From Temnopleurus reevesii (taxonomy: Eukaryota; Echinodermata; Echinoidea; Temnopleuroida; Temnopleuridae), in assembly GCA_036244855.1 (NCBI GenBank), contig BQKZ01000788.1, positions 1-64,000 on the forward strand: 64,000 bases of DNA, written 5' to 3'. Below the pieces are notes generated by a model. It was not told the DNA's origin, made no database searches, and saw nothing but the letters and a program-made list of their open reading frames with translations. Below, one piece after another: positions 53,501-61,480 of this stretch. Made by a program: the position numbers and the translations under genes. Each line of letters begins with the position of its first letter. Position 1 is the stretch's first letter.

Positions 53501-55233
53501 AATACATATATACACGATATGACACAGGATTAAAAACAGAGAATATCGGATGGATTGCCCATTTCAGAGCCATTATTAAAATGGCTCTGTTCTTCCATGG
53601 GGTCCATTAATGAGCATTAATGTCTAGTGTTCATTCCCCTTTAACATCATGGGTGGGATTCGAACCATGATCCTACTGTTAAAAGGCCACAATCAGCAAC
53701 ACTATACCAACACGCGCCCATGATATGGCAAATCGAGTCTCATACTTGTCAAATGATTGATTGTCTAACAATCATATGATTCTACTTTCCTTTTCATTGA
53801 TACACTACACAATCATTCTAAATATATCAGTCTGCTGTTTTCTGCTGGTATGCCAAACAGCATAAAGATAATATCATAAAAATTTACATTGATATGCGGG
53901 TGTGAAATTTATTTTCTTTGTACAACAGCATGTGTTTGATGAACCTACCACTGTGTTGTTAATTAGACAAGAAGGCAGACATTGAGCAAATGCATGAGAC
54001 TCTGCATCGTGATACATTCGAATCTTCTTTTCATTTTTTTTTGGCATGATGTAAAAATAATGAAACTTTTCCATTATCATTGTACAAAAAGCAAACATTT
54101 TACCTATTATCTTAGAAGTTAGGTTAAACAAGTTTCAATCATGCTAAATAATTAAAACATGATGAAAATTCAGTATTTTGGCAAAAAGTACACATCGTGT
54201 TCAGAGATGACAACCATCGCCAACCATTCCCGAATAATTATGTACGAATATGAAAATTATCATGTGACAAACCAAGCCTGTTAACCAGGAGCCAATTGCA
54301 AGAAATGGTCTCAGCTATACTCTGCTTGCTAAGACGTCTTCATTTCTTGTACCATCCTCTTTATATAGATTCATCCACGTTTTTTGTATGTGTTAAGAGA
54401 AGACCATTTCGTGCAATTGTCCCTTGTTAACTCAAAGAAAATCATCACTTCAAGACGATATGACTATATGACTACAAGACAATATGCTTTCTGCCTATCT
54501 GTATAGGCCCTATATTGTAAAATATACAATGTACAAGAATCTTATATTGTTTAACGATAATATATCAATCATAATAATAATAATATATAACCATAATATA
54601 CGCTCAGCCGTTTACTTTGCATATACTCTCTGTATACAATATTATTCCTGAACGCTTGACATCTCAGAGCCTTTAGATGAATAATAGAATTTCTAAATTT
54701 AAAAATAAAAAAAATCAAATAACATCACATGACCATGTTTGACACATCACACAGTCGAATGATTTAAAGTAAACTGAGTTTTTGAAGTAGGATTATGACC
54801 ACTTATCTTCCTACAAACATCTTGTATGAGTTGCTTGAATTCGCCCTTCATAACCTCCCTTTACATAGAATTAACGCGGTTATTACTATCGAACGTATAT
54901 AATACAAGAAGAATACTTAATGCGATAATATACTTTTTTCAAGATTGACCTCGTAAATTATGCCTCAAGTACAACAACCCATATCCGTGTTTATCATTCT
55001 CGGTTTTGATTCTAACCTACATTATCATTTCAATAGCTCTCCCAATTGTATTATGCTAGAGAATAACCAGAAGAACCAATTATGATAATGAAGATATAAT
55101 GGAGATGAAACTTACCTAATAAAAGCAGCTTGACATCTCTAGCTGCTTGTAAACCATCTTCCTTCAAGTTTTTATCAATCTGTTTACTCCTTTCCTGAGC
55201 CGACCTCTCCTCTGTACTCATGGCACACCCCAT
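23523..55233 (-). CDS. GNAO1: G protein alpha subunit, Go class (whole gene, 8 coding exons)
   Basis: Heterotrimeric G proteins couple seven-helix receptors to effectors at the inner plasma membrane; the alpha subunit binds and hydrolyses GTP. Eight exons join in phase to 354 residues, the usual Go/Gi length. Visible motifs: MGC lipidation site (Gly2 myristoylation, Cys3 palmitoylation), P-loop GAGESGKST at 40-48, switch I RVKTTG with catalytic Arg179, switch II DVGGQ with Gln205, guanine-specifying NKKD near 270, TCAT near 325, and C-terminal NNLRGCGLY with the ADP-ribosylatable Cys351. The C terminus and [17 protein letters not shown] are Go-like rather than Gi-like. The exon sizes and phases are those typical of Gi/Go genes. 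Oddities: Ser206 replaces the usual arginine of GGQRSER, and residues 60-150 of the helical domain differ markedly from the Go sequences I know, so this may be a lineage-specific Go paralogue. Introns total about 30.6 kb. Confidence 0.95.
25025..25178 (-). CDS. GNAO1: G alpha exon 7 (NKKD, guanine recognition)
   Basis: The 154-nt exon (the standard size) has a TTTGTGTAG acceptor and a GTATGA donor. It encodes [19 protein letters not shown], then [20 protein letters not shown] and FPEYE plus one base of Gly. NKKD confers guanine specificity. [10 protein letters not shown] is slightly off the usual LTICFPEYTG. Confidence 0.96.
25577..25847. mobile_element. Foldback MITE in G alpha intron 6
   Basis: Arms of about 85 bp are inverted copies: GTTGTTAAATCTAACACCGG and AATCTATAGAGGACCACGCT on the left match the complement of the right side. 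The outer ends read TACACT(A/G)CAA, a terminal motif seen in other small elements here. No coding capacity. Confidence 0.65.
26451..26584. repeat. 67-bp tandem duplication in intron 6
   Basis: Two adjacent copies beginning TTAGCCATTGCTAAT, differing at only a couple of positions (GCTGCGG/ACTGCGG, TCTAGAG/TCTGGAG). Confidence 0.85.
27270..27399 (-). CDS. GNAO1: G alpha exon 6 (switch II), with Ser206
   Basis: The 130-nt exon (the standard size) runs from a CCAATCCTTAAG acceptor to a GTATGT donor. It encodes [20 protein letters not shown] then [20 protein letters not shown]. The DxxG motif, Gln205 and Arg209 are intact. The residue after Gln205 is AGT (Ser) where Gi, Go, Gq and Gs alpha subunits known to me have Arg; one base change would explain it. 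Confidence 0.95.
27577..27687. repeat. 37-bp tandem repeat, 3 units
   Basis: Three units starting CAATTATCCTGAT with few substitutions, in intron 5 about 180 bp upstream of exon 6 on the gene strand. A smaller duplication (AAGTATAATGAAACAGCTTA twice) lies at 27487-27530. Confidence 0.8.
28347..28475 (-). CDS. GNAO1: G alpha exon 5 (switch I)
   Basis: The 129-nt exon (the standard size) has a TTTTCTCAG acceptor and a GTGAGT donor. It encodes [19 protein letters not shown] and then [20 protein letters not shown]. It holds the catalytic arginine (Arg179) and the magnesium-coordinating threonine of switch I. It ends with two bases of Arg198. Confidence 0.96.
28800..28827. promoter_or_regulatory. 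Pair of perfect CRE sites in G alpha intron 4
   Basis: TGACGTCA occurs at 28800-28807 and again at 28820-28827, 20 bp apart (about two helical turns). The surrounding 100 bp is richer in CpG than the rest of the intron. A regulatory role is inferred from spacing and perfect consensus only. Confidence 0.4.
29861..30021 (-). CDS. GNAO1: G alpha exon 4 (helical domain, second part)
   Basis: The 161-nt exon lies between a TGTGTTTACAG acceptor and a GTAAGT donor. It covers residues 102-154 and two bases of Tyr155. [12 protein letters not shown] and YQLNDSAK are the conserved helical-domain landmarks. [10 protein letters not shown] replaces the usual NRSREYQLND, and [20 protein letters not shown] is only loosely Go-like. 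Confidence 0.94.
30136..30263. mobile_element. Diverged copy of the GGGGCCTGTAACAT MITE
   Basis: Shares AAAATAAAAGATGCAATTGA, AGAGATACGATTAA and a TATGTTACATCCC end with the intact element at 30390-30518. It lies in intron 3 of the G alpha gene, just upstream of exon 4 on the gene strand. Confidence 0.5.
30390..30518. mobile_element. MITE with 19-bp perfect inverted ends
   Basis: GGGGCCTGTAACATAAAAG at the left is matched by its exact complement at 30500-30518. Length is 129 bp, with no coding capacity. Two related copies within 400 bp suggest a common family in this genome. Confidence 0.75.
32844..32893. promoter_or_regulatory. Pair of perfect CRE sites in G alpha intron 3
   Basis: TGACGTCA at 32844-32851 and 32886-32893, 42 bp apart. 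This is the third such pair in the locus. Function is inferred. Confidence 0.35.
33340..33480. repeat. GT-rich and CT microsatellites in intron 3
   Basis: A (GT)n patch at 33352-33372 and a (CT)n patch at 33451-33470. Nothing else is recognised in 33020-34780. Confidence 0.7.
34781..34922 (-). CDS. GNAO1: G alpha exon 3 (helical domain, first part)
   Basis: The 142-nt exon (the standard size) runs from a TTCTTCCACAG acceptor to a GTAAGC donor. It encodes [20 protein letters not shown] at residues 55-74, then [16 protein letters not shown] and an acidic end FAEEERE. The first half matches Go well (IIHEDGF, PVVYSN). The second half, normally like SLAAIVRAMDTL, is divergent. Ends in phase 0. 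Confidence 0.94.
38330..38529. repeat. GT-rich microsatellite ending in poly-G at an assembly gap
   Basis: About 180 bp of TG/TGTT repeats followed by an 18-bp G run that ends at the N gap. The GT repeat resumes at 38825 after the gap, so the gap lies inside one long simple repeat. Confidence 0.9.
38530..38824. other. Assembly gap (295 N)
   Basis: A run of N within a simple-repeat region of G alpha intron 2. Open frames crossing it are meaningless. Confidence 0.99.
39160..43480. other. G alpha intron 2, no further feature recognised
   Basis: AT-rich intron sequence. A (GTT)n patch lies at 39931-39951 and a 13-bp perfect inverted repeat (AATATATTTATTC) near 40453-40482. Open frames such as 41025-41273 and 41468-41740 show no family features or phase-compatible splice sites that I can defend. 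Confidence 0.5.
43506..43542. repeat. T24 then G13 homopolymer junction
   Basis: An uninterrupted T run passes directly into a G run, in G alpha intron 2. It may be collapsed or mis-sized by sequencing. Confidence 0.85.
44493..44556. repeat. (GT)n microsatellite
   Basis: About 30 GT units with two interruptions, in G alpha intron 2. Confidence 0.9.
44959..45392. mobile_element. Intact palindromic MITE, family 2
   Basis: Left and right arms of about 180 bp are inverted copies: AACTTCATCCAGACATTGAT, GTGAAAATTTGAGCAAAATC and GGCACAAAATGGCTG occur on the left and complementary on the right. The centre is short. The 60-residue frame at 45102-45284 is a by-product. Split relatives occur at 52142-52372 and 53215-53440. 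Confidence 0.8.
45671..46602. mobile_element. 932-bp non-autonomous DNA element with CAGTCCCACT ends
   Basis: CAGTCCCACTTAGGCAAATA at the left is matched by the complement of CAGTCCCACTCAGGCGAATA at the right. The interior is filled with dispersed TTGCGA/TCGCAA hexamers on both strands, like subterminal transposase-binding repeats. No transposase and no clear target duplication seen. It lies in G alpha intron 2. Confidence 0.65.
47674..47984. mobile_element. MITE with ACACTCTAAAA ends
   Basis: ACACTCTAAAAACAAACTAATC and the complement of the right end (ACACTCTAAAACAACCC) form inverted termini. The interior repeats TAATCAAAATGATTAG, a 16-bp palindrome, twice. It lies 220 bp from G alpha exon 2 in intron 2. 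Confidence 0.6.
48205..48247 (-). CDS. GNAO1: G alpha exon 2 (P-loop)
   Basis: A 43-nt exon too short to stand out as an open frame. Acceptor TTCTTTATAG, donor GTAAGT. It completes Gly40 and encodes [13 protein letters not shown] plus two bases of Lys54. It carries the nucleotide-phosphate-binding P-loop with Lys46 and Ser47. The 43-nt size is the standard second exon of Gi/Go alpha genes. Confidence 0.96.
48620..50390. other. Part of G alpha intron 1, no further feature recognised
   Basis: AT-rich sequence with a short ATATTCAGTGAT duplication near 49265-49300. Nothing supports a gene here. Adjacent 48345-48600 holds several AGGAGT/ACTCCT repeats of unknown origin. Confidence 0.45.
50392..50439. 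promoter_or_regulatory. Pair of perfect CRE sites (TGACGTCA)
   Basis: Two TGACGTCA palindromes at 50392-50399 and 50432-50439, 40 bp apart start to start. These are consensus CREB/ATF sites. They lie just upstream of a candidate ATG at 50512 on the plus strand and may mark a promoter, or an enhancer of the G alpha gene. Confidence 0.45.
50512..50613 (+). CDS. Possible first coding exon of an unrecognised nested gene
   Basis: A short acidic open frame begins in a favourable context (ACAATGGCGGCA) and reads [18 protein letters not shown], then a [15 protein letters not shown] segment. It ends either at the TAG at 50611 (33 residues) or at a weak donor, CAA then GTAGGA, at 50610. It lies on the plus strand inside intron 1 of the minus-strand G alpha gene. 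Two perfect CRE sites lie 73 and 113 bp upstream, as in a promoter. I found no convincing downstream exon. Family unknown; it may be a non-functional short frame. Confidence 0.35.
   Translation: MAAPSGEINDDEPRFNLVDDDDLEEFISSTDYK
51921..52005 (-). mobile_element. tRNA-like SINE head, degraded
   Basis: On the minus strand GGGCAGCGCAGCTCACACGG TAGGGCG resembles a tRNA 5' arm with A box, and GGGCTCGTATCCC a degraded B box, ending GCTGCCGC, which can pair with the start. A related fragment (GCGGTGGCAGCGGTGGGATT) occurs at 29601-29620. Confidence 0.45.
52142..52372. mobile_element. Left half of a split family-2 MITE
   Basis: Matches the left arm of the intact element at 44959: CGTTCAAAAGTTATGAC, CACCCCTCATGGGCT, AGGCACAAAATGGCTG and GAGAACTCTCCATTCAC in order. 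It stops abruptly, and the complementary half appears about 850 bp further on. Confidence 0.6.
53215..53440. mobile_element. Right half of a split family-2 MITE
   Basis: Matches the right side of the element at 44959: GAAGAAAATGTGAAATTATG, GAATGGAGAGTTCTTCATAT, GGTTGCCAACAC and AATGGATTATCTGATTTTC. Together with 52142-52372 it forms one copy interrupted by about 840 bp. The 99-codon frame here is a by-product. Confidence 0.6.
53450..53720 (-). mobile_element. tRNA-derived SINE with (AATC)n tail
   Basis: On the minus strand the head (53720 to 53647) reads TGGGCGCGTGTTGGTATAGT then a B box GGTTCGAATCCC in tRNA spacing. A unique body follows, ending in AAAATCAATCAATCAATC at 53450-53470, a tetranucleotide SINE tail. 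It lies in G alpha intron 1. Confidence 0.7.
55116..55233 (-). CDS. GNAO1: G alpha exon 1 (N-terminal helix)
   Basis: The coding part is 118 nt: 39 codons plus the first base of Gly40. It starts at ATG 55231-55233 ([18 protein letters not shown]) and ends DVKLLLL before a GTAAGT donor. The start is fixed by the MGC lipidation signal; the open frame continues upstream without another ATG. Lipids on Gly2 and Cys3 anchor the subunit to the membrane, and the amphipathic helix contacts beta-gamma. Confidence 0.95.
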
Positions 55234-55900
55234 CCTAACCCCTCCTTCTTGGGCAACCGTGTCTTGAAGAAACCCAAACACGGCTTCACAAATCAACCAC
55301 TCTCCTAATCATGAGAAAACGTAGAATAGAACAAAAGAAGATAAAATCCTTGGGAATATATATATATTACTGTGGATATACTACTGTGATGAGGGCCTCC
55401 GTTTACCCCTTCTTTTCGTCGCATTCGGGCGTGCCGAGTTCGTGTGACGTGTGTGTATAGAAGATGCGTGCGTTGGGTGCGAGCCTATGTGGGGGTATAC
55501 ACAAACTCCGAGTGGTTGGTGTACGCGGTCGGTTGTGTACTAGTAGCTCGCTCCCCTTAGTGACGTCGTCCACACACTCGCAATTACATTGGCCGTACTA
55601 GTGGCCACTGACACACTATTTCCTCCAACAATGGCGGCTATACGTAGCGCCTGGATGCCGTACGGGGACCACGGTCTCTATCACATAAGCGCGGTATAAC
55701 ATCGACTATCGCCCTATCTGAGGTAGATGTAGAAGTAGCAGAATAAAAGGTATCCAGATGGACGTTTCGTACACCTACTCCCTGTACATCCATACATTCC
55801 AAACCTGGCTCACTGACCAGTAGACGGTAGCCATCTTCTTAATTCAATCTAACTGGTGGTTTGTGTCGGTGCTACTGGGAGAAAATAAAATAATGAAAGT
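55234..55900 (-). promoter_or_regulatory. 5' UTR and probable promoter region of the G alpha gene
   Basis: This stretch upstream of the start codon is visibly richer in CpG than its surroundings between about 55390 and 55700. It contains a near-CRE (TGACGTCG at 55560-55567) and a YY1-like ATGGCGGC at 55630. No TATA box is obvious. The transcription start cannot be placed from sequence alone. Confidence 0.4.
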
Positions 55901-56946
55901 CTAGAAAGATGTGCGTGGCACTCCCATTCAACTGGGTCGGATAGATAAGGAGAACGATCGCTCACAGACGCGACGCTGTGCTCCGGCCTCGAGAATTCTC
56001 GTTGCAAGTCTGCCCGAGATCTGCACTGGTCAAAGGCGAAGTAATGTTAAACCGATGAAATGCATCTTCGCATTTAAATGCAAACCAGGTATATGTCATT
56101 TCCATCACACCACTCCATTAGTTAGCATAGGAATCCATGTAACACATAAAAAAATATCGATAAGTAGCTGAAATATAATCCGAATATGGCGACAATACAG
56201 TCTTTATTTTTCAATTCTGTTCTCTACTCCTGGACTGTAGCTGTCAGATTCCACGAAAAAACTCGTTTAGATCAGTGATGACCCTCTCATTGTGTAATAG
56301 TCACCGATATAAATATTTTCCGCTTTAAAGACTGGGTCCAGTGATACTCATAAACATCACCTCAGCAGCGTTTTGTGGAAGGCGAGTAGCAACGGATTTG
56401 GTTAATAATAAATAACTTTAAACCCAACCATGCAGTAATGAATGTTACACGGCGATATTCGTCTGCTCATGAAAACTCCGTCTCTTATTATCTCTCGCTG
56501 CCGTTAACACACTACTACAATCATGTTGGAGCAGACTGCTACAGCGAGCTACATTCGATTGTCGATCTCTGCCACGCCAAACCTACTCACCACCCGAAGC
56601 TCGCTCAGCAGTGCAGAAATATCATTACGACGTGTTTCATATCATTCCCTCCAATTTATCTTCCATGCCAGATAATCTTATGCAAATGGGACAGCCCGCC
56701 AAAACGCATGCGTGGTAGTCTCTCAGTCAGCCGTTACTGATTGTTTGCCGGTGTGCTTGCAACATATTGTAGGGCCGATAGACAAGAGTATATGCGCACC
56801 CCAACCGCCCCTCCCGCCCCCGCCCTTTGTGACAATGAGTTGAACAGATCTAGACTAATGGATGGAGAAAACGGTGCAAAAGTTTTCTTTTGTTCGGCTC
56901 ACTGGCTGAATGTGGTGTTTTGTTGTACTGGTCGTAAAATATTTCA

Positions 56947-56963
56947 CCCCCCCCCCCCCCCCC
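56947..56963. repeat. Poly-C tract, 17 bp
   Basis: An uninterrupted C run in the 5' flank of the G alpha gene. Confidence 0.85.
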
Positions 56964-57552
56964 TCCTTTGAAAAGACTAGCGACGTTTAGGTATCAAAGA
57001 GAGATCTGATAATACGAATAGTATATTACACGGAAACTTTTCTCAGTACAGACACATACTATATAACCATGTCGACTGCTGTGGAGAATTAAGACAAATC
57101 TACATAAATAAAAATAAAAATAAACAAACATAAATATTGATGTAAATATTTATAAAATACTTTAAATAGTTCTAACTTGGCAATTCAATTTACAATTTGT
57201 TTTGTCTTCCCATTAACCATGTTTTTTTTTTCATAAAGTGACGGTACTAGTCACAAAGTTGTGTCATTGTTTGTTAGGCATATAACAGTTTTAAAATATC
57301 CACGATAAGGTGTAATAAAAGTGTTACTTCTGTGTAACGATTGCCCTTGCCGGGTTTCGCTTTACTATTGTTTTATTTGGGGTTTCCCTAAATGTACGTA
57401 TTGAAGCATATTTTTTACCTTCAGGTGTGTTATTTTATATACGGACAATGAACCGTCCATAGCTGCGTACGGTGCGCACTGACAGGGCAGTGGCAGAGAC
57501 CTCTTTAAAATGAGACGCAAGCGGGCGAAATTGCATGTTGAGACAGATGAGA

Positions 57553-57680
57553 CATTCACTCATCCTTGTCTCGGTGTGACGGGACCATGCCAGCACTTTA
57601 CCACTACATAGTACATACACATTCACTCATCCTTGTCTCGGTGAAGGGACCATGCAAGCACTTTACCACTAGTTACATGT
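57553..57680. repeat. 67-bp tandem duplication
   Basis: Two copies beginning CATTCACTCATCCTTGTCTC; the second lacks a few bases (GTGTGACGGGACC becomes GTGAAGGGACC). Confidence 0.8.
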
Positions 57681-57929
57681 TGTTAATTTACCATTTTCCC
57701 TATTTGATTGAATAAAACAACATTAATCTAGTCTGCTTATAGGGAAAGTCAGGGCGATAGTTAAATATAGAGCATAAGTTTAGCTGCCTGAAATAGAGTT
57801 TTCTTTCTCTGTTTACTGTTCTATGTACATGTATAATCCAATTGCAGCGAACAGAATATTGACTGTGTATGTCGATGAAGTTTATGTGAACACATTTCCA
57901 AATCTCCAGTGTATAAGGAACACACTTAA

Positions 57930-58072
57930 AATAGTTGGGCAAAAAATTGCCCAACCTTTAACCAACACTGAGCAACATGCTGTCCACTAAATTGTTGGTT
58001 AAAATTTGCCCAACTGATAATGGGTACTCAGTTTGCTAAGTGGTTGGGCAAATTGAATTGCCCATCAGTTGG
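57930..58072. mobile_element. Truncated palindromic element (GTTGGGCAA repeats)
   Basis: AGTTGGGCAAAAAATTGCCC and later TTGGGCAAATTGAATTGCCC are local palindromes, and GTTGGTTAAAATTTGCCCAAC mirrors the earlier GCCCAACCTTTAACCAAC. The sequence stops at a single N at 58073. Confidence 0.45.
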
Positions 58073-58073
58073 N

Positions 58074-58317
58074 ATAATAATAATACTTATATAGCGCAGA
58101 AACTATATCAATATATTCTACTGCGCTTAAAAGACTCTTAAAGTAAAGACATGAGTGGTAAAGTAGACTTATTATAATGGCGTGTCAAAGAGATGTGTTT
58201 TAAGCTTTGATTTGAATGCGATTAGTGAGGATGAATTTCGTATATCATTAAGCAGTTAAGTGCATCTATTTTGCATTAATGACAGTCCATCTGCCGTTAC
58301 CATAGATGTGTATGTGA

Positions 58318-58355
<38 letters not shown>

Positions 58356-59142
58356 AAATTATAGAATTTGAGCGAAATCACTGAATTTCAGACATATTGG
58401 CATATCAGAAGGTTGTTTTTGAAAGATTATTGTGTTTATTCAATTTACTTATGTTTTACTGTTTAATTGGTTATGATTATATATTCAAGATCTTTATTCA
58501 GGATTAAAAAAGCACACGATCAGCACAGCTGTTTTTCATCATGGTCCTGACATTAAAATATAAATATAACAGACAAACGTACAAGTAATAGAAAAATATA
58601 AGTATACAAAGGAAAATTAAAGAAATTTATCACAAGACAAAAACTAGTAAAATACGAAAGCAAATAATAAATATTTAAAATGAATTGCAACAGATTTGAT
58701 AAAACGACAATAGAAACATAATTAGATTAGAAGTTTTAACATAAAAAAAAATCAAGTTAAAAAGAATTTGAAAAAATAAATATCAGAGTAAAATGAGGTA
58801 AGAAATTAAATATGTTTAAAAAATAATGTATAGATAATTACAAGAAAACTCAGCTTGGGCTATAAAGGATAGATAATGCAATAGAAAGACCGTCAATATT
58901 TTAAGAAGCGATTAAAAATAGCCATCTAGAACAAGGTGTAGAGATCTAAAAATATTTAGCCTTATATAATCTTTTGAACGAGGAAAGCGTGAATGCATTT
59001 TGTACGTTTGGTGGTAGAAAATTCCATGTTTTGGGGCCAGAATATCTAAAAGATTGTTTGAAAGTGTCTAAATTTGGTTTTGGTATAACTACGTTGAGAG
59101 AATCTGAGTTACGGGTATTGAAATCATGTCTGTAAATGATTC
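58074..59142 (-). mobile_element. Non-LTR retrotransposon 3' region, copy 1
   Basis: Nearly identical to 59550-60616 and bounded by single Ns at 58073 and 59143. On the minus strand it holds the C terminus of a reverse-transcriptase ORF, then an AT-rich 3' UTR with AATAAA near 58490, a (GT)n patch at 58320-58350 and a GCGCTATATAAG/ATT tail. Confidence 0.75.
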
Positions 59143-59182
59143 NGAATTCCTTATTGTTCTTGTTAAAATGAAATAGAATCAA
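58946..59182 (-). pseudogene. Reverse transcriptase C-terminal fragment, copy 1
   Basis: The minus-strand frame contains RHDFNTRNSDSLNVVIPKPN, then QSFRYSGPKTWNFLPPNVQN and SSFKRLYKAKYF with a stop. The F-R-Y-S-G-P-K-x-W-N-x-L-P motif is the conserved tail of jockey/Rex/L2-type RT proteins. The rest of the enzyme is missing, and a single N interrupts the frame at 59143. Confidence 0.75.
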
Positions 59183-59549
59183 TGAATCGTCACCGCATGA
59201 ATATAGGCATGGTTATTGTGGTGCATATAGAAATAGACAATATCGCATGAAATATTTTAGTGGAAATATCAAAATTAGTTGCAGTAATAATAATAATAAC
59301 AATTATAAGGATCACCTTCAGTTTAACATGTAGGTATAGTCAGTCAGCTGTTGAACGATTTGCTAAATTATATTGAAACCAAAACATCTGCGTTTTGTTT
59401 CAGAAAGCCCCTTAACCGATTGATTGATTATATACTGAAACCGGGAAGTCCCTGCACAAAGTATATGTGATTCACATTATTCAATAGTCAATTGGTTAAA
59501 GAATTTTTACTGAATGAATTTATGGAATGCGATTATGATAATAATAATT

Positions 59550-59793
59550 ATAATAATAATACTTATATAGCGCAGAAACTATATCAATATATTCTACTGC
59601 GCTTAAAAGACTCTTAAAGTAAAGACATGAGTGGTAAAGTAGACTTATTATAATGGCGTGTCAAAGAGATGTGTTTTAAGCTTTGATTTGAATGCGATTA
59701 GTGAGGATGAATTTCGTATATCATTAAGCAGTTAAGTGCATCTATTTTGCATTAATGACAGTCCATCTGCCGTTACCATAGATGTGTATGTGA

Positions 59794-59831
<38 letters not shown>

Positions 59832-60616
59832 AAATTATAGAATTTGAGCGAAATCACTGAATTTCAGACATATTGGCATATCAGAAGGTTGTTTTTGAAA
59901 GATTATTGTGTTTATTCAATTTACTTATGTTTTACTGTTTAATTGGTTATGATTATATATTCAAGATCTTTATTCAGGATTAAAAAAGCACACGATCAGC
60001 ACAGCTGTTTTTCATCATGGTCCTGACATTAAAATATAAATATAACAGACAAACGTACAAGTAATAGAAAAATATAAATATACAAAGGAAAATTAAAGAA
60101 ATTTGTCACAAGACAAAAACTAGTAAATATACGAAAGCAAATAATAGATATTTAAAATGAATTGCAACAGATTTGATAAAACGACAATAGAAACATAATT
60201 AGATTAGAAGTTTTAACAACAAAAAAATCAAGTTAAAAAGAATTTGAAAAAATAAATATCAGAGTAAAATGAGGTAAGAAATTAAATATGTTTAAAAAAA
60301 TAATGGATAGATAATTACAAGAAAACTCAGCTTCGGCTAAAGGATAGATAATGCAATAGAAAGACCGTCAATATTTTAAGAAGCGATTAAAAATAGCCAT
60401 CTAGAACAAGGTGTAGAGATCTAAAAATATTTAGCCTTGTATAATCTTTTGAACGAGGAAAGCGTGAATGCATTTTGTACGTTTGGTGGTAGAGAATTCC
60501 ATGTTTTGGGGCCAGAATATCTAAAAGATTGTTTAAAAATTTCTAAATTTGGTTTTGGTATAACTACGTTGAGAGAATCTGAGTTACGGGTATTGAAATC
60601 ATGTCTGTAAATGATT
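59550..60616 (-). mobile_element. Non-LTR retrotransposon 3' region, copy 2
   Basis: Same content as 58074-59142 with a handful of substitutions and small indels, including the (GT)n patch, AATAAA-containing UTR and RT tail. It is not interrupted by Ns. Confidence 0.8.
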
Positions 60617-60645
60617 GAAATTATTCTTTTCTCAATCCCTTTCAA
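60421..60645 (-). pseudogene. Reverse transcriptase C-terminal fragment, copy 2
   Basis: The frame begins MKGIEKRIISIIYRHDFN and ends SSFKRLYKAKYF, with the same FRYSGPKTWNSLPP motif as copy 1. It is about 74 codons, a 5'-truncated non-LTR element. The catalytic RT and endonuclease domains are absent. Confidence 0.75.
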
Positions 60646-60733
60646 ATCTCCTATTTTTAATACCGCACAGAGTATCTAGACAGAGAATATTTTCGCTAAA
60701 ATTTCAATTCATAATAATGTCCATAGACTTGTG

Positions 60734-60815
60734 CACAATAATCTTTCAAAAACAACCTTCTGATATATCAATATGTCTGAAATTCAGTGATTTCGCTAAA
60801 ATTCTATAATTTTTG
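60734..60815 (-). repeat. Inverted copy of a UTR segment beyond the RT fragment
   Basis: About 82 bp are the reverse complement of 59829-59910 (and of 58353-58434), with a few changes. The RT fragment of copy 2 is thus enclosed by inverted repeats about 820 bp apart. Confidence 0.7.
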
Positions 60816-61370
60816 TTAACCGCGTCCGGATGTCTTACAGCCAATGTGGAAGTGGAGAATAGGCTGAAACTTCCGTTATACCTCAGACATGTACGTGACA
60901 GATCACACTGAGTGATTTACTCAACTGTCTGTGACTGGATACATGTCACGTAAATAGTGACTTTGAAAGGAATTTGAAAAACAGATAAACTTGTTATACT
61001 TATCGGATACAAATTGAAATACGTTTCGTGTTGCCAAAAATGCACAGGAACTCTTTTGATTAGCATTCAAATTGCTTGTCTTCGCACTCGACGAACAGGA
61101 AGAACGCACATGCTAATCACCCGAACTGAAAATTCGAACCCTCTGTATCTTTGTATTTTCTAATTTCATAAACAAATTTGGAGGGTTTTAGGCCTTTTTT
61201 TTTTTTTTTTTTTTACGGCAAATGAGTTTTGAAATGCAAACATGAAACGTGTTTCGAAACTCAGTCATGAAATATGGTCGTGTTTATACGACCTCTTTTA
61301 AACGTGATTCTGGCTCTCATGAAGGTGTGTCAACGCGCAACTTTACTGCGCAGTTTCTGTAAGAATATAC

Positions 61371-61480
61371 TTCTTTTTTTCTATATCCTTGTGTTATTCA
61401 TGTCTTTCCAGCTGTCCCATTGTNTTTTTTCTATATCCTTGTGTTATTCATGTCTTTCCAGCTGTCCCATTGTTTTTTTA
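61371..61480. other. Duplicated 50-bp sequence around a single N
   Basis: TTTTTTCTATATCCTTGTGT and the following 30 bp occur directly before and directly after the N at 61425. Identical flanks around one N suggest an unresolved contig overlap rather than biology. Confidence 0.8.

Noticed and set aside
55051..55296. N-terminal extension of G alpha upstream of MGC
   Set aside because: The upstream open frame has no ATG, and the MGC start is required for lipid anchoring in this family.
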